Notes under the pieces: generated by a model | The model's input: only the letters and a program-made list of their open reading frames with translations | Database searches by the model: none | Told to the model about the DNA's origin: nothing | Shown: piece after piece, positions 44,613 to 55,100 of the stretch | Position numbering within the stretch: the stretch's first letter is position 1 | Layout: each line of letters begins with the position of its first letter | Origin: Bacteroides fragilis | GTDB lineage: Bacteria; Bacteroidota; Bacteroidia; Bacteroidales; DTGW01 | Assembly (NCBI GenBank): GCA_945889005.1 | Contig: CAMDBI010000013.1 | Span: forward strand, 26,635 to 90,634 | Reading direction: 5' to 3' | DNA: 64,000 nt | Translations under genes and position numbers: made by a program

Positions 44613-47600
44613 ATGATAAGATTGAAAAGATTAATTCTACATACCGTTTTACTTCTCCTCGCGTCAACTGCATTTGGGCAGATAAAAGGTGTTGTAAATA
44701 AGTATCTCGAAATAAAAAAAGTATATAACAAAATTCATAACGACCTAAGCGATTCAGTAGAAATTTCTCCAAGTGAAATTGCTTTAGCTGGCTTAAAATA
44801 TAAAGATACTGTTCTCATTTATCAGCCGCAAGTTACGGAATCTTTTTTTGCTTCAGAAAATGACGACTGGAAATTAAACAACGAATATTATTTAGGAAAG
44901 TTTGAATTTCTTAAAATAGATACTATTATTGAAGACTCCATTGTAATATTTACAAAACCCTTGTCGTATGATTATGTTGGCAGTTATTCATACAATACTT
45001 TTACTCCCTTACAACTTATTAAAGTTGCAGTTTATAAAAATGTAACGGTCGACTCTACTCTTACCGCTTCAAATTGGAATGGGGAAAAGGGAGGTTTATT
45101 GGCCTTAATAGTAAGTGATACTCTAAAGTTAAATGCCAATATAGATGTATCGGAGAAAGGCTTTAGAGGAGCGAAACCAACAATTTTAACTTTAAGTCAG
45201 AAGCCAACTTGCATAGAAGCCGATCAGGCTAATCTTAAAAAAGGGTATATAAAAGGTTCCAATTCAACATATGCGGGACTTAAAGGAGAAGGGTTTTATC
45301 CGACTCCTGATTCAATGGCTCGAGGATGGGCAGGTTTATCAAATGCCGGATCGGGAGGAAATGGTTATTTTGCTGGCGGAAGTGGAGGGGGCGGTCGATA
45401 TGCATCTGGTGGCAAAGGAGGATGGGAATGCGACTCTTGCTCATCCGATTTTAAATATATCATAGCAAAAAATGAATATTCGAGTACTAAAATTATCGGA
45501 GATCCTTTAAAATTGTCTGCAATCATGGGAGGCGGAGGAGGCTCAAGTCTACAATATCAAACATATAATGCTACAGCTGGTGGTAATGGTGGTGGAATAT
45601 GTATTATATTGGCAGGTGCAATAATTGGCAATGGGTTTTCGATAAAAGCCGATGGGCAATCTGTTATAGATACTGCTTTTGCCGGAGCAGGTGGCGGTGG
45701 TGGCGGCGGCAACATTTTTCTCGATGTGGCATCGTTCAACCCTGGAGGTGGCAATCTTATTGTTTCTGCAAGGGGTGGCAATGGAGGGAAAACCAAAGGG
45801 TCGGCAGGCCCCGGTGGTGGAGGTGGGGGTGGTAGACTCAATATTAGTGGAACAACCTACTCTATTGCCGGTTTAAAATATGTCAATAATTTTATTGGTG
45901 GTAAAGGCGGATTTGTAATTAATAACGATACAATCAATAAAGCTTTAGGGGGGCAGTTTATTTATAATACTTCTTCTCTTCCTTACACCGGTTATATTTC
46001 TCCGCTCAATGGCTTTGTTTTTAATGATATGCCAAACGACCAGAACGTATGTGAAGGTAACCTGCCCGATACTCTAATCGGGTCTAAAGTAAATTCTGAG
46101 TCTTCTGTATTTTATACTTGGGTAAAAAGCGAAAACAAACAAAAATGGGATTCTGTCGGAAACGAAAAAGATTTTATTCCATCGCCATTGTACATAACTA
46201 CATATTTCAAAAGAGCTGTAAAATTTCAAAATCCATTTGGCAATCACGAGTATATTGACGATACAAGCAGCATTGTAACAATCAATGTTTATAATAATAT
46301 TACAAATAACACAATTTTTCATTCCGATTCAACTATTTGCCAAGGCTCTAATACCGGCCGATTTACAGCATCTCTTCCGTTAGGTGCCGATCATCCTAAC
46401 TACAAATACAATTGGCAATTCAATTTCGACACTACCAAATCGTGGAGTAATATAGGTTCAGTAACTGACACCAATTTCACAGGTATGAAACTCGATTCGT
46501 CTGTGGTTTGGATTCGTAGAGTTGTAAAATCGAGTGCATGTGTTAGCAATAGTAAAAAAATTAAAATTATTGGATTAAAACAAATATCAAACAATTCGAT
46601 AGATCGCACTCAATGGGTACAAGAAAATTATAAGCCACTAAAACTAATTGGCTCTACTCCCCAAAATGGAGATAATCAAAATTACTACTATAAATGGATG
46701 AAAAAGTCTGAAAAAGGTACTTTTATTGATACATCAAACATCGATACTTTAAACAAAGATTTTGATCCCGGATTATTGACCGATACTACTTGGTTCAAAC
46801 GTGTAGTTTATTCGGGGCTCAACAATTGCTGTGTCAGTTATAGCGACTCTGTTACAATTCATGTTCTTAAGGCGATTCAAAACAATACAATTGTTGGAAA
46901 TGAGACTATTTGTCAATATTCAAATCCAAAATTATTTACCGACAATGGAAATCTTTCGGGAGGCGATAAAATATACAGGTTTATTTGGCAGAAAAAAGGC
47001 ATTTCAGATCAACAGTGGATTACCTTAAACGATACTTCAAAAACGATACAATATGGAAGTATTTCGGAAAAAACAGAATTTCGCCGTATTGCATTGTCGG
47101 GCGAAACAGATGCTTGTCGAGATACTACCAAGCAAAATATAACAATAACTACAATTCAGGCAATTTCAAATAATAATATTTCACAAGATACTATTATTTG
47201 TTTTGGACAAAATGCAGGTAAACTTGTTGGTGATAATAACCTATCTGCTCCAAATCCGATCTATACTTTTGAATGGGAACAAAGCAGCAATGCAACTCAT
47301 TGGTTAAAAGCTAAAGACAAAAATACCGATACTTCGTACGTAATTGGGGTACTCGACTCCACTACTTATTTTCGGCGCATAGTTATATCGGATCTTTGTA
47401 AAAGTATAAGCGAAACTATAAAAGTATTGGTATTGCCATTAATTGGCAATAATACAATCTCCGAAATTGACACTTTGTGCCGAGGTACAAAAAGTCCGCT
47501 TACTATAGCATCGTCGCCTACTGGAGGGAATACTATATATTCATATCGATGGCTTACAAAAACCGGAAACAATGCTTGGTTTGTTTCTGGAACCGACTCC

Positions 47601-48728
47601 TCGCTTCAGCCAATTACAATAAGCGACCGAACAATTTACAAAAGGCTTGTTATGTCTGGTTTGCACGATTGCTGCAAAGATACTTCAGCCGAAAAAACGA
47701 TCGAGGTCTTTCAGCTTCCAACAGCAATTTTATCGAACCTTGTAGATTCTGTTTGTGTGGGTCAATCCTATTTGTTGAAACCAAACCTTACTGGTCAACA
47801 GCCTTGGAAAATAAAATACTCCGAAAATTCAACGGAGAGTTTCTTCCAAACTCAATCCGATCGACCATCTATCGAGGTTAAGCCTAGTGGTGTAGTTGAT
47901 TATAAAATCGTGAGCCTTAGCGATGGCAATAATTGTGAAGCAGTCGAAATGGCAGGAAATGTTAAAGTTACTGTTATAGATTGGCCAAATCCAAAAGCAG
48001 GAGACGATCTAGTGGTGTGTGGGCTTACAGCTCAGCTCAATGCCGAAAAAACAATTATAGGTAGTAATTACTGGACATACCCTTATGCCATCTTTAAACC
48101 CGATACATTTAACCCCAAAGCAACCATTACAGTCAGTAATTATGGCAAACACACGTTATACTATACTATCAGAAATAGTTGGTGCCATGCTATAGATACT
48201 ATTAATGTTACTTTCTACGAGCAGCCACCTGTATACCAAGCAGGCGAAGAACAAGCAGCCCCTTTTATGTTTTCAACAACTCTCGATGCTCGACCTGCAA
48301 GTGTTGGAAAAGCTCAATGGATTGCAAATAATAAAAAAATTATTTTTGTCGATTCGCTCGACCACAAAACAGAGGTTCAGAATTTGAGCTTGGGCAAAAA
48401 TTATTTATATTGGGTTGTTAAAAATGGCGCGTGCAACATTGTGTCAGACAGTGTGTTGGTCAATGTTAAAGATATAAGAATTCCCGAAGGATTTTCGCCA
48501 AACAACGACAATGTAAACGATGTGTTTGAAATTAGAGGGCTCAACAATGTAACGAATGCACAATTGGTAGTTTACAATCAATGGGGTGTAGAGGTATATA
48601 GAAACAACGATTATAAAAATGATTGGAATGGAGTGTCTAAAGGATCGCCTCTGCCCGATGGAACTTATCTTTATGTTGTTAATGTTATTGGACGGACTTA
48701 TAAGGGATTTGTTGTATTAAAAAAATGA
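44613..48728 (+). CDS. Giant glycine-rich surface protein with CHU_C/T9SS type B C-terminus
   Basis: The 1371-residue product starts at the ATG at 44613 (a GTG two codons before is less likely). After a signal peptide (1-22) come a ~210-residue head, a strongly glycine-rich stretch at about 235-420 with runs of six or more Gly, then about six repeated ~110-residue units, each with NNxI...D.ICxGxxxGxL...YxxxWE/Q...FxRxV, and a C-terminal CHU_C domain (IPEGFSPNNDNVNDVFEI, VYNQWGVEVYRN, PLPDGTYLYVV). That C-terminus is the gliding-motility/T9SS type B sorting signal. It overlaps the PorP/SprF gene by 4 bp. Confidence 0.9.
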   Translation: MIRLKRLILHTVLLLLASTAFGQIKGVVNKYLEIKKVYNKIHNDLSDSVEISPSEIALAGLKYKDTVLIYQPQVTESFFASENDDWKLNNEYYLGKFEFLKIDTIIEDSIVIFTKPLSYDYVGSYSYNTFTPLQLIKVAVYKNVTVDSTLTASNWNGEKGGLLALIVSDTLKLNANIDVSEKGFRGAKPTILTLSQKPTCIEADQANLKKGYIKGSNSTYAGLKGEGFYPTPDSMARGWAGLSNAGSGGNGYFAGGSGGGGRYASGGKGGWECDSCSSDFKYIIAKNEYSSTKIIGDPLKLSAIMGGGGGSSLQYQTYNATAGGNGGGICIILAGAIIGNGFSIKADGQSVIDTAFAGAGGGGGGGNIFLDVASFNPGGGNLIVSARGGNGGKTKGSAGPGGGGGGGRLNISGTTYSIAGLKYVNNFIGGKGGFVINNDTINKALGGQFIYNTSSLPYTGYISPLNGFVFNDMPNDQNVCEGNLPDTLIGSKVNSESSVFYTWVKSENKQKWDSVGNEKDFIPSPLYITTYFKRAVKFQNPFGNHEYIDDTSSIVTINVYNNITNNTIFHSDSTICQGSNTGRFTASLPLGADHPNYKYNWQFNFDTTKSWSNIGSVTDTNFTGMKLDSSVVWIRRVVKSSACVSNSKKIKIIGLKQISNNSIDRTQWVQENYKPLKLIGSTPQNGDNQNYYYKWMKKSEKGTFIDTSNIDTLNKDFDPGLLTDTTWFKRVVYSGLNNCCVSYSDSVTIHVLKAIQNNTIVGNETICQYSNPKLFTDNGNLSGGDKIYRFIWQKKGISDQQWITLNDTSKTIQYGSISEKTEFRRIALSGETDACRDTTKQNITITTIQAISNNNISQDTIICFGQNAGKLVGDNNLSAPNPIYTFEWEQSSNATHWLKAKDKNTDTSYVIGVLDSTTYFRRIVISDLCKSISETIKVLVLPLIGNNTISEIDTLCRGTKSPLTIASSPTGGNTIYSYRWLTKTGNNAWFVSGTDSSLQPITISDRTIYKRLVMSGLHDCCKDTSAEKTIEVFQLPTAILSNLVDSVCVGQSYLLKPNLTGQQPWKIKYSENSTESFFQTQSDRPSIEVKPSGVVDYKIVSLSDGNNCEAVEMAGNVKVTVIDWPNPKAGDDLVVCGLTAQLNAEKTIIGSNYWTYPYAIFKPDTFNPKATITVSNYGKHTLYYTIRNSWCHAIDTINVTFYEQPPVYQAGEEQAAPFMFSTTLDARPASVGKAQWIANNKKIIFVDSLDHKTEVQNLSLGKNYLYWVVKNGACNIVSDSVLVNVKDIRIPEGFSPNNDNVNDVFEIRGLNNVTNAQLVVYNQWGVEVYRNNDYKNDWNGVSKGSPLPDGTYLYVVNVIGRTYKGFVVLKK

Positions 48729-49642
48729 TAAAAAAAAATATTGTCATATTATTCACGTTATTTACGCTTTCGGCATCTTCGCAAGAAATTCCGCTTTTTA
48801 GCCAATATATTTTTAACGGCTTATTGCTCAATCCGGCCTATGCAGGGAGTCGCGATGTGTTAAGTGTTTCGTTAATGAATCGCGACCAATGGTCGGGGTT
48901 TAGCGGAGCTCCATATTATCAATCGCTGAGCGCTCACACTCCAACCCGAAACCCCAAAATTGGTGTCGGATTTTTGTTTCTCAATGAAAATACCGGGAAA
49001 TATAGCAATACACAAGCGCATTTCAATTATTCGTACCAGATAAAAACCGAAAGAGGGGCATTTTCAATAGGATTTAAAGCCGGTATTGTATATGCAAATT
49101 TCAACTACAAAAACTTGTTTACAAACGATTACGACATTGCTTTCAATAACTCGGCCGACAATTATTTACTACCAAATTTTGGTGTTGGGGCATATTACTT
49201 TAGCAATAAGTATTTTATCGGATTTTCAATACCCTATTTGCTTTCATATAAACAAAATAGCACTAAAGATGGTTTCGAAATAAATCAAAGTATCGATCAA
49301 TACCAATTTTTGTTAACATCTGGATTTCTTTGGCAAATAACAGATGGTTTCAAACTTAAACCATCGACATTGGTAAAATACAATCGAACTTATGGTATTG
49401 AATCAGATTTAAACATAAATGCAATTATACTTAACGACAAATTGTGGTTAGGTGCCGGGTATCGATTGTCTGAAGCTATTGTTTCGATGGTCGAATACCA
49501 ATTGAATCCGCAGTTTCGGTTTGGTTATTCGTACGATTATTCAATGAGCAACAATTCTATATTGAGGTTTAGTTCTCACGAGTTCTCGCTGCGATATGAA
49601 TTTAGTTATAGGCTCAAAGCTGCAAATCCACGTTATTTTTAA
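48725..49642 (+). CDS. PorP/SprF family outer-membrane protein
   Basis: A 305-residue beta-barrel protein with signal peptide (1-19). The sequence QEIPLFSQYIFNGLLLNPAYAGSR and the repeated beta strands ending in an aromatic (final RYF) are those of PorP/SprF proteins, which work with T9SS type B cargo such as SprB and hold it at the surface. Its start overlaps the end of the CHU_C gene, the usual cargo-PorP pairing. It probably anchors or exports the upstream giant protein. Confidence 0.93.
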   Translation: MIKKNIVILFTLFTLSASSQEIPLFSQYIFNGLLLNPAYAGSRDVLSVSLMNRDQWSGFSGAPYYQSLSAHTPTRNPKIGVGFLFLNENTGKYSNTQAHFNYSYQIKTERGAFSIGFKAGIVYANFNYKNLFTNDYDIAFNNSADNYLLPNFGVGAYYFSNKYFIGFSIPYLLSYKQNSTKDGFEINQSIDQYQFLLTSGFLWQITDGFKLKPSTLVKYNRTYGIESDLNINAIILNDKLWLGAGYRLSEAIVSMVEYQLNPQFRFGYSYDYSMSNNSILRFSSHEFSLRYEFSYRLKAANPRYF

Positions 49643-49646
49643 ATTA

Positions 49647-51077
49647 ATGAAATTGTTAAAATATATATTAGTTGTTTTTTTAGTTCTAACAAATATAAAT
49701 TTGTTTTCGCAAGCTCAATATGGTATTGAGAAGTTGTCTTTTAATAAAAATTATACCGACGATTTTTCACCCTCATTTTACAACGATGATTTAGTGTTTT
49801 GTTCAAACCGAAAAAATGCCATCTTTATTACCTATACCGATACTTCCGACAATCTCAATCGCTTAATCGATATTTATACAGCTTCTCCTAAAAAGAACAA
49901 TCGTTGGACCGATGCCAGTTCTTTTTCCGAAAGTTTCAATTCATTGTTTAACGAAGGCCCTTTATGCTTTTTCAATCAATTCAAATCGGTAGCTTTTACT
50001 CGAAATTTAGTTACCCACAAAAAATTTGGAAATTATCTGAAAGAGGGTAACGCATGTGGTATTTTTATTGGAGAGGTTAACAACAACAAGTTTAACAAAA
50101 TAAATAAATTTCCCTACAATTCAGACCAATACAATGTAATGCATCCTGCACTTACAGACGATGGACAAACTATGTACTTTTCGTCAGATATGCCCGGTGG
50201 TATTGGCGGATACGACATCTATGTGTCTTATTTTAAGCAAGGAAACTGGACAGCTCCCCAAAATTTAGGGGCCAATATTAATACCGACAAAAACGAAGCC
50301 TTTCCTTTTATTCACCCCAATGGCAAACTTTTCTTTGCATCTAAAGGTTGGGATTCAAAAGGAGGCTATGATATTTTTTTTAGCCAATTTGTAGACAATG
50401 CATGGCTTGTTCCACAAAGTATGAAAGAGCCATTTAATACTAAGAACGACGATTTTTCTTTTATTGCCGACAGTTCAATGGCTATGGGTTATTTTACTTC
50501 GAACCGGCAAAAATCAGATGATATTTTCAAATTTGCATCTTTTGCTGGAGGATTTGACAATTGCCAACCTCAAAAAGACAACAATTGGTGTTATACATTT
50601 TTTGAAGATGGATCGTCGGAAGGAGATATTCAAGTTGGTATGAAGTACGAATGGGATATGGGCGATGGAACCAAGATTCGTTCAATTGAAGCCAAACATT
50701 GTTTCTTGAAAGAAGGGGAATATAACATTAAACTCAATGTAATTGATTCACTTACCGGTGAAGTGTATTTTAGTCAGGCGGAATATAAGTTTAAAGTTGG
50801 TTTAATAGAACAACCATTTATAAGCTTTTCCGAAAAGACTAAACCCGGCGAAGAAATTACCTTCGACTCGGAGCAAACAAATCTCCCATTTAAAGTTAAC
50901 AACTTTTTCTGGGATTTTGGCGATGGTTTTAGAGCTGTGGGAGCAACAGTTTCTCATACTTATTTAGACGAAGGAACATTTGAAGTGAAACTTAGTGTTG
51001 AAGGAAGTGCTAAAAAGGACGGCGTACAAAAAGCATGTGTATCAAAAAACATTGTTGTTTCTAAAAAAAGAAAATAA
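49647..51077 (+). CDS. Exported PD40-propeller and PKD-domain protein
   Basis: The ATG at 49647 begins KLLKYILVVFLVLTNI, a signal peptide; the longer frame from 49596 overlaps sprF and is rejected. Residues about 30-320 contain PD40-type blades (HPALTDDGQTMYFSSDMPG, PFIHPNGKLFFASKG), and residues about 350-475 contain two PKD-like beta-sandwich units (WDMGDGTKI, FWDFGDGFRAVG). The combination resembles the propeller part of PorE-like proteins without an OmpA domain. It follows the PorP/SprF gene by 4 bp and so belongs to the same secretion and surface unit. Confidence 0.83.
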   Translation: MKLLKYILVVFLVLTNINLFSQAQYGIEKLSFNKNYTDDFSPSFYNDDLVFCSNRKNAIFITYTDTSDNLNRLIDIYTASPKKNNRWTDASSFSESFNSLFNEGPLCFFNQFKSVAFTRNLVTHKKFGNYLKEGNACGIFIGEVNNNKFNKINKFPYNSDQYNVMHPALTDDGQTMYFSSDMPGGIGGYDIYVSYFKQGNWTAPQNLGANINTDKNEAFPFIHPNGKLFFASKGWDSKGGYDIFFSQFVDNAWLVPQSMKEPFNTKNDDFSFIADSSMAMGYFTSNRQKSDDIFKFASFAGGFDNCQPQKDNNWCYTFFEDGSSEGDIQVGMKYEWDMGDGTKIRSIEAKHCFLKEGEYNIKLNVIDSLTGEVYFSQAEYKFKVGLIEQPFISFSEKTKPGEEITFDSEQTNLPFKVNNFFWDFGDGFRAVGATVSHTYLDEGTFEVKLSVEGSAKKDGVQKACVSKNIVVSKKRK

Positions 51078-51100
51078 TTTTTAAAGATTCAATTTTCAAG

Positions 51101-51108
51101 TATTTTTG
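51101..51108 (+). promoter_or_regulatory. Candidate -7 box for the 51131 gene
   Basis: TATTTTTG matches TAnnTTTG and lies 23 bp before the ATG at 51131, so this gene may have its own start in addition to read-through from upstream. Confidence 0.45.
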
Positions 51109-51130
51109 TGGCGAATAATATTTTTTAATA

Positions 51131-52090
51131 ATGAAGTTTATTTATCCAATATTTTCAATCTTATTTTTTGCAATAAAAGCAAGCGGACAGCCTGTTCCGG
51201 CAGAAGACGAGAATATTCCGTATCTTATGACTTTTGGAAATAAGGCCGAAACATCATGGGGCGACGACGATTTCTCTCAAACTTTTTTCTTTGTAGTTCC
51301 CGAAAAATTTAACAAACCTATATTTATAAGAGTCTACGACCCCGATTGCGGCGGTAAGGTCGACGAGCTCAATGGAGTATTCGATACAGAAATGGAGTAT
51401 TCAGTTTATGGAGGTAAGAAAGCTTATACAGATCCCGATGCACAAAATCCAACTCCCCAAGGGAATTACAAAAGCGGCAATTTATTAGGTTCCAAATCTT
51501 TTTCGGTAAGCTCCAAATTCGATGACAATTGGTATACTTTTGGCCCCTTTAACCCAACTGAAGGCGAATTGGTAGATAAATTCGGAGGTTATGTTTTTAA
51601 AGTTATTTGCCAAGGTTTGTCGGGCAACGATGGCAACATGTACCGATATTATTTATCGACCGAAGCCAATACAAATAAATCTATTGAAGGAGCCAATGCT
51701 TTTGCTTACGAGTATTCGTTCCGTTTGTGGGACGACCCAAGCCAGGTGTCGCACATTTATCCGTATGTCGACGACAAAACCATTTCGGTTACGCAAAGCA
51801 ATTTCGATTGGGATATGGATGGTTTCATTCGTGTAGTATCAGTTGCTCGAAAAGGGCAACTCGAAAAAACCTCGGGCGACGACAATTGGGTAGAAAGCGA
51901 ATTTAAAATTTTATCAGAAGAAAAAAACACTTCGCTCGACATTCAAATGATTAAAAAGAAGAATCCGCCAGTAAAAAACAATAATGTTGTTATTTTTGTA
52001 AGAAACCAATATGGCGAACTTTTACCTTTTTATACTATACCAATCGGTGGGGTGCCAAAATACAAATATTCAATTGGTGTAAAACAATAA
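51131..52090 (+). CDS. Exported protein of unknown function in the T9SS unit
   Basis: I do not recognise a named domain. The 319-residue protein has a signal peptide (1-19) and a beta-rich body with many acidic and aromatic residues (TSWGDDDFSQTFFFVVPE, RVYDPDCGGKVDE, FGGYVFKVICQGLSGNDGN, SFRLWDDPSQ). The pattern suggests one large beta-sandwich, perhaps binding sugar or calcium. It is 53 bp after the PD40-PKD gene and 29 bp before the Reg_prop gene, so it is part of that unit. Function unknown. Confidence 0.7.
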   Translation: MKFIYPIFSILFFAIKASGQPVPAEDENIPYLMTFGNKAETSWGDDDFSQTFFFVVPEKFNKPIFIRVYDPDCGGKVDELNGVFDTEMEYSVYGGKKAYTDPDAQNPTPQGNYKSGNLLGSKSFSVSSKFDDNWYTFGPFNPTEGELVDKFGGYVFKVICQGLSGNDGNMYRYYLSTEANTNKSIEGANAFAYEYSFRLWDDPSQVSHIYPYVDDKTISVTQSNFDWDMDGFIRVVSVARKGQLEKTSGDDNWVESEFKILSEEKNTSLDIQMIKKKNPPVKNNNVVIFVRNQYGELLPFYTIPIGGVPKYKYSIGVKQ

Positions 52091-52119
52091 TACAGTTTTT
52101 AATACAAATACATTGTACC

Positions 52120-55100
52120 ATGAATACAAGTCTTTCGACAGAAAAAAATATATTGGTCTTTCTTTTTATTTTTTCCTTCGTTTTAATTTCGGGACAAAGC
52201 ATCAATTTCAAAAAATATGGCATCGATGAAGGCATAAACCATCCGACAATTTATACGATCAATCAGGATGCCGAAGGTTTTATTTGGTTAGGTACAGGAG
52301 CTGGTGTAAGCTTTTTCGATGGACAAAAATTTTCACCTGCTTTACTCAAAGAATCTCTTTTCGATGCATATCCAAATGTTTCATATAAAGATATAAATGG
52401 CAAAATTTGGTTTGGTTTCAACGATGGGTCGGTGGCGCAAACTCAGGGGCGCAAACTTACGGTTTTATATAAAGATACAATAAACCCAAGTGTTATTAAC
52501 ACTATTACATCTTACGACAACAATACGGTACTTGCCGGATCTCAGAATGCCGGAATTATTGTTTTTCAGAACCAAAAGTTTTCAAAAATTATTACAGAGG
52601 GGCTCAACAAATTGGTTTATTCAATTTATGCCCTAAATGACAAGTTGTTGATAGGCTCATCGAATGGATTGTATCTTTACAACATTTCTTTGAAAGATAA
52701 TAAGCTCGAGCAAAAATCGAAAATAGAGGGCATTCCATCATCAAAAGTGACTTGTATTGTAGCCTCGGCAATAAAAGGCGAATATTGGATCGGTACCGAC
52801 GATGCCGGTTTTTTTAAAGCAACAATCGATATCGACAAAAATATCTTTATTATAGACAATGTTGGCGAAAAGTTTGGTTTAGAGGAAGCTAATATTCAAA
52901 ATATTCTTGAAGATAAAAGTGGCAATTTATGGATCGGCACTTTCGGGGCAGGGGTATATAAAATTGCTTTTTCAAAGCAAACAAATACGTATAACTTACT
53001 CCAAACTCACAATTTGGGCAACGGACTTACCGACGATTTTATTAAAGTTGCTTTTGAAGATATCGAAGGAAATATTTGGATAGGAACATATAGCAATGGT
53101 CTTGCTGCGATTGTCGATGAAGCTTTTAGTTTTTACAATTTCAAGAACGAAGGCATCTCGTCCGATATTCTGTCTATTGCCGTCGAAAAAGATAAAATAT
53201 GGATGGGTGGGCGAAATGTTTTAATAAAAAAAACTATTAATGGCTCAGATATTCAGATTGTTAATGAAAAAAATGGACTTCCTACCGATGCAATTATCTC
53301 GTTACTTGTCGATGGCGAAACACTTTGGATAGGTACCGAGAAAAAAGGGATATATAAAATGGACATCAAGACGCTTAAAATTAGCAAGTTCTATTATTCT
53401 TTAAATTCTCTCGAAAACAAAATTAACAAACTGGCAATATGGAAAGACAATCTATGGGTTGCAACAAATGGAGGGGTTGTAAATTTTAATCTTAAAACCA
53501 AATCTGAAACTCATTATTCTACCGATAATGGCGGTTTGCCTCACAACAAAATTAACAGCCTTATAGTTGACAAAACTGGAAGTGTATGGATTGCAACAAA
53601 AAGCACTAGTATATTTTCTATTAATTCTGAAAAAAAATATAAAATCGCCAATGCCGTTGATCTGGAGTTTACATCATTGGCATTCGACAAAAATGGTTAT
53701 TTATTTGCTGCAACTTATGGCGATGGCATTTTTCATTTCGACAAAAACGATTCGCTCAACTATTATTCTGAAGTAAACGGCCTAAAATCGAATTATTGTT
53801 ATAGTCTTATACCCGACAACGATGGAAATATATGGGTGGGGCATCGTTTGGCACTATCGAAAATTTTAGTTGGAAAGAAAAAAATTATCAATTACGGCAA
53901 CGAGATTGGAATTAAAGGCGATTGCAATTTCAATTCGGTTGCCGCCGATGGCAATGGCACATTGAGATTTGGAACAAGCGACGGTATTATTCAATACAAC
54001 TATCTGAAAAGTTCGGGTTCTCTTATACCTCCAATGACCAACATTATTTCTGTTAAAATAAACGACGAAGAGATCGATTTTAGTAAGCCTATCGTGCTTC
54101 CTTACGGAAAATATAGAATTAAAATAGATTTTATTGGCTTAAATTATAAATCGCCCAATACTGTAAAATATCAATATTTGCTCGAAGGATGGGAAAGTCA
54201 ATGGTCTGAAGTTACAAGCAATACTTCGGTGTTTTACCCACGTGTCGAAGATGGGAATTTCGAATTTGTTTTAAAAGCATACAATGCAGAAGGTGTTTCG
54301 CAAACCATACCTCTAAGAATGAGTATAAAAATTGAAGCTCCTCTTTGGAAACGTTGGTGGTTCATTACATTGCTAGTTCTTTTAATTTCTTATGCGGTAT
54401 ATTGGTACATTCAATATCGCGAACGCAAACAAATAGAATTCCAACAGTATCTGCAAAAATTGCTCGATGAGCGAACTCGCGAAGTAATGGAGCAAAAAGA
54501 AGAAATTGAAATCAAGAACCGCGATATTACAGATAGTATAACTTATGCTCAAAAGATTCAGAATAGCATATTACCTTCAGTACGAAAAATTCAAGAAAAT
54601 TTTTCGGGTTGCTTTATTCTTTATCAGCCACGCGATATTGTTTCGGGCGACTTTTATTGGTTCGATCGAGTTAGCGACGATAAGTTTATGATTGTTTGCG
54701 CCGACTCTACTGGTCACGGTGTGCCAGGCGCACTGATGTCGATGATTGGAACTACTCTTATAAAAGATATATGCAATAGGCCCGATGTTGTTAGTCCTCT
54801 CAATGTGCTTCAGAAACTCGACGAAGAAATGATACGTACTTTAAATCAGAACTTTGAAGCCGAAAAATCGAGCGACGGTATGGATCTTATTGTTTGTGAA
54901 ATAAATACAACGACCAATGTAGTTAAAATAGCATCGGCTATGCGTCCGGTGATTATTTATCAAAACCATCAGGAAGTTTATATAGCAGGTAGTAAAAACT
55001 CTATTGGTGGGGAAACATATATGAATCAGGCCAAAGAATTTGAAGAATTGTCGTATCAACTAAGTAAAGGTGATATTATTTATATGTTTTCCGATGGCTT

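Noticed and set aside
45557..45841. Proline-rich minus-strand ORF
   Set aside because: It is the shadow of the glycine-run region of the CHU_C gene.
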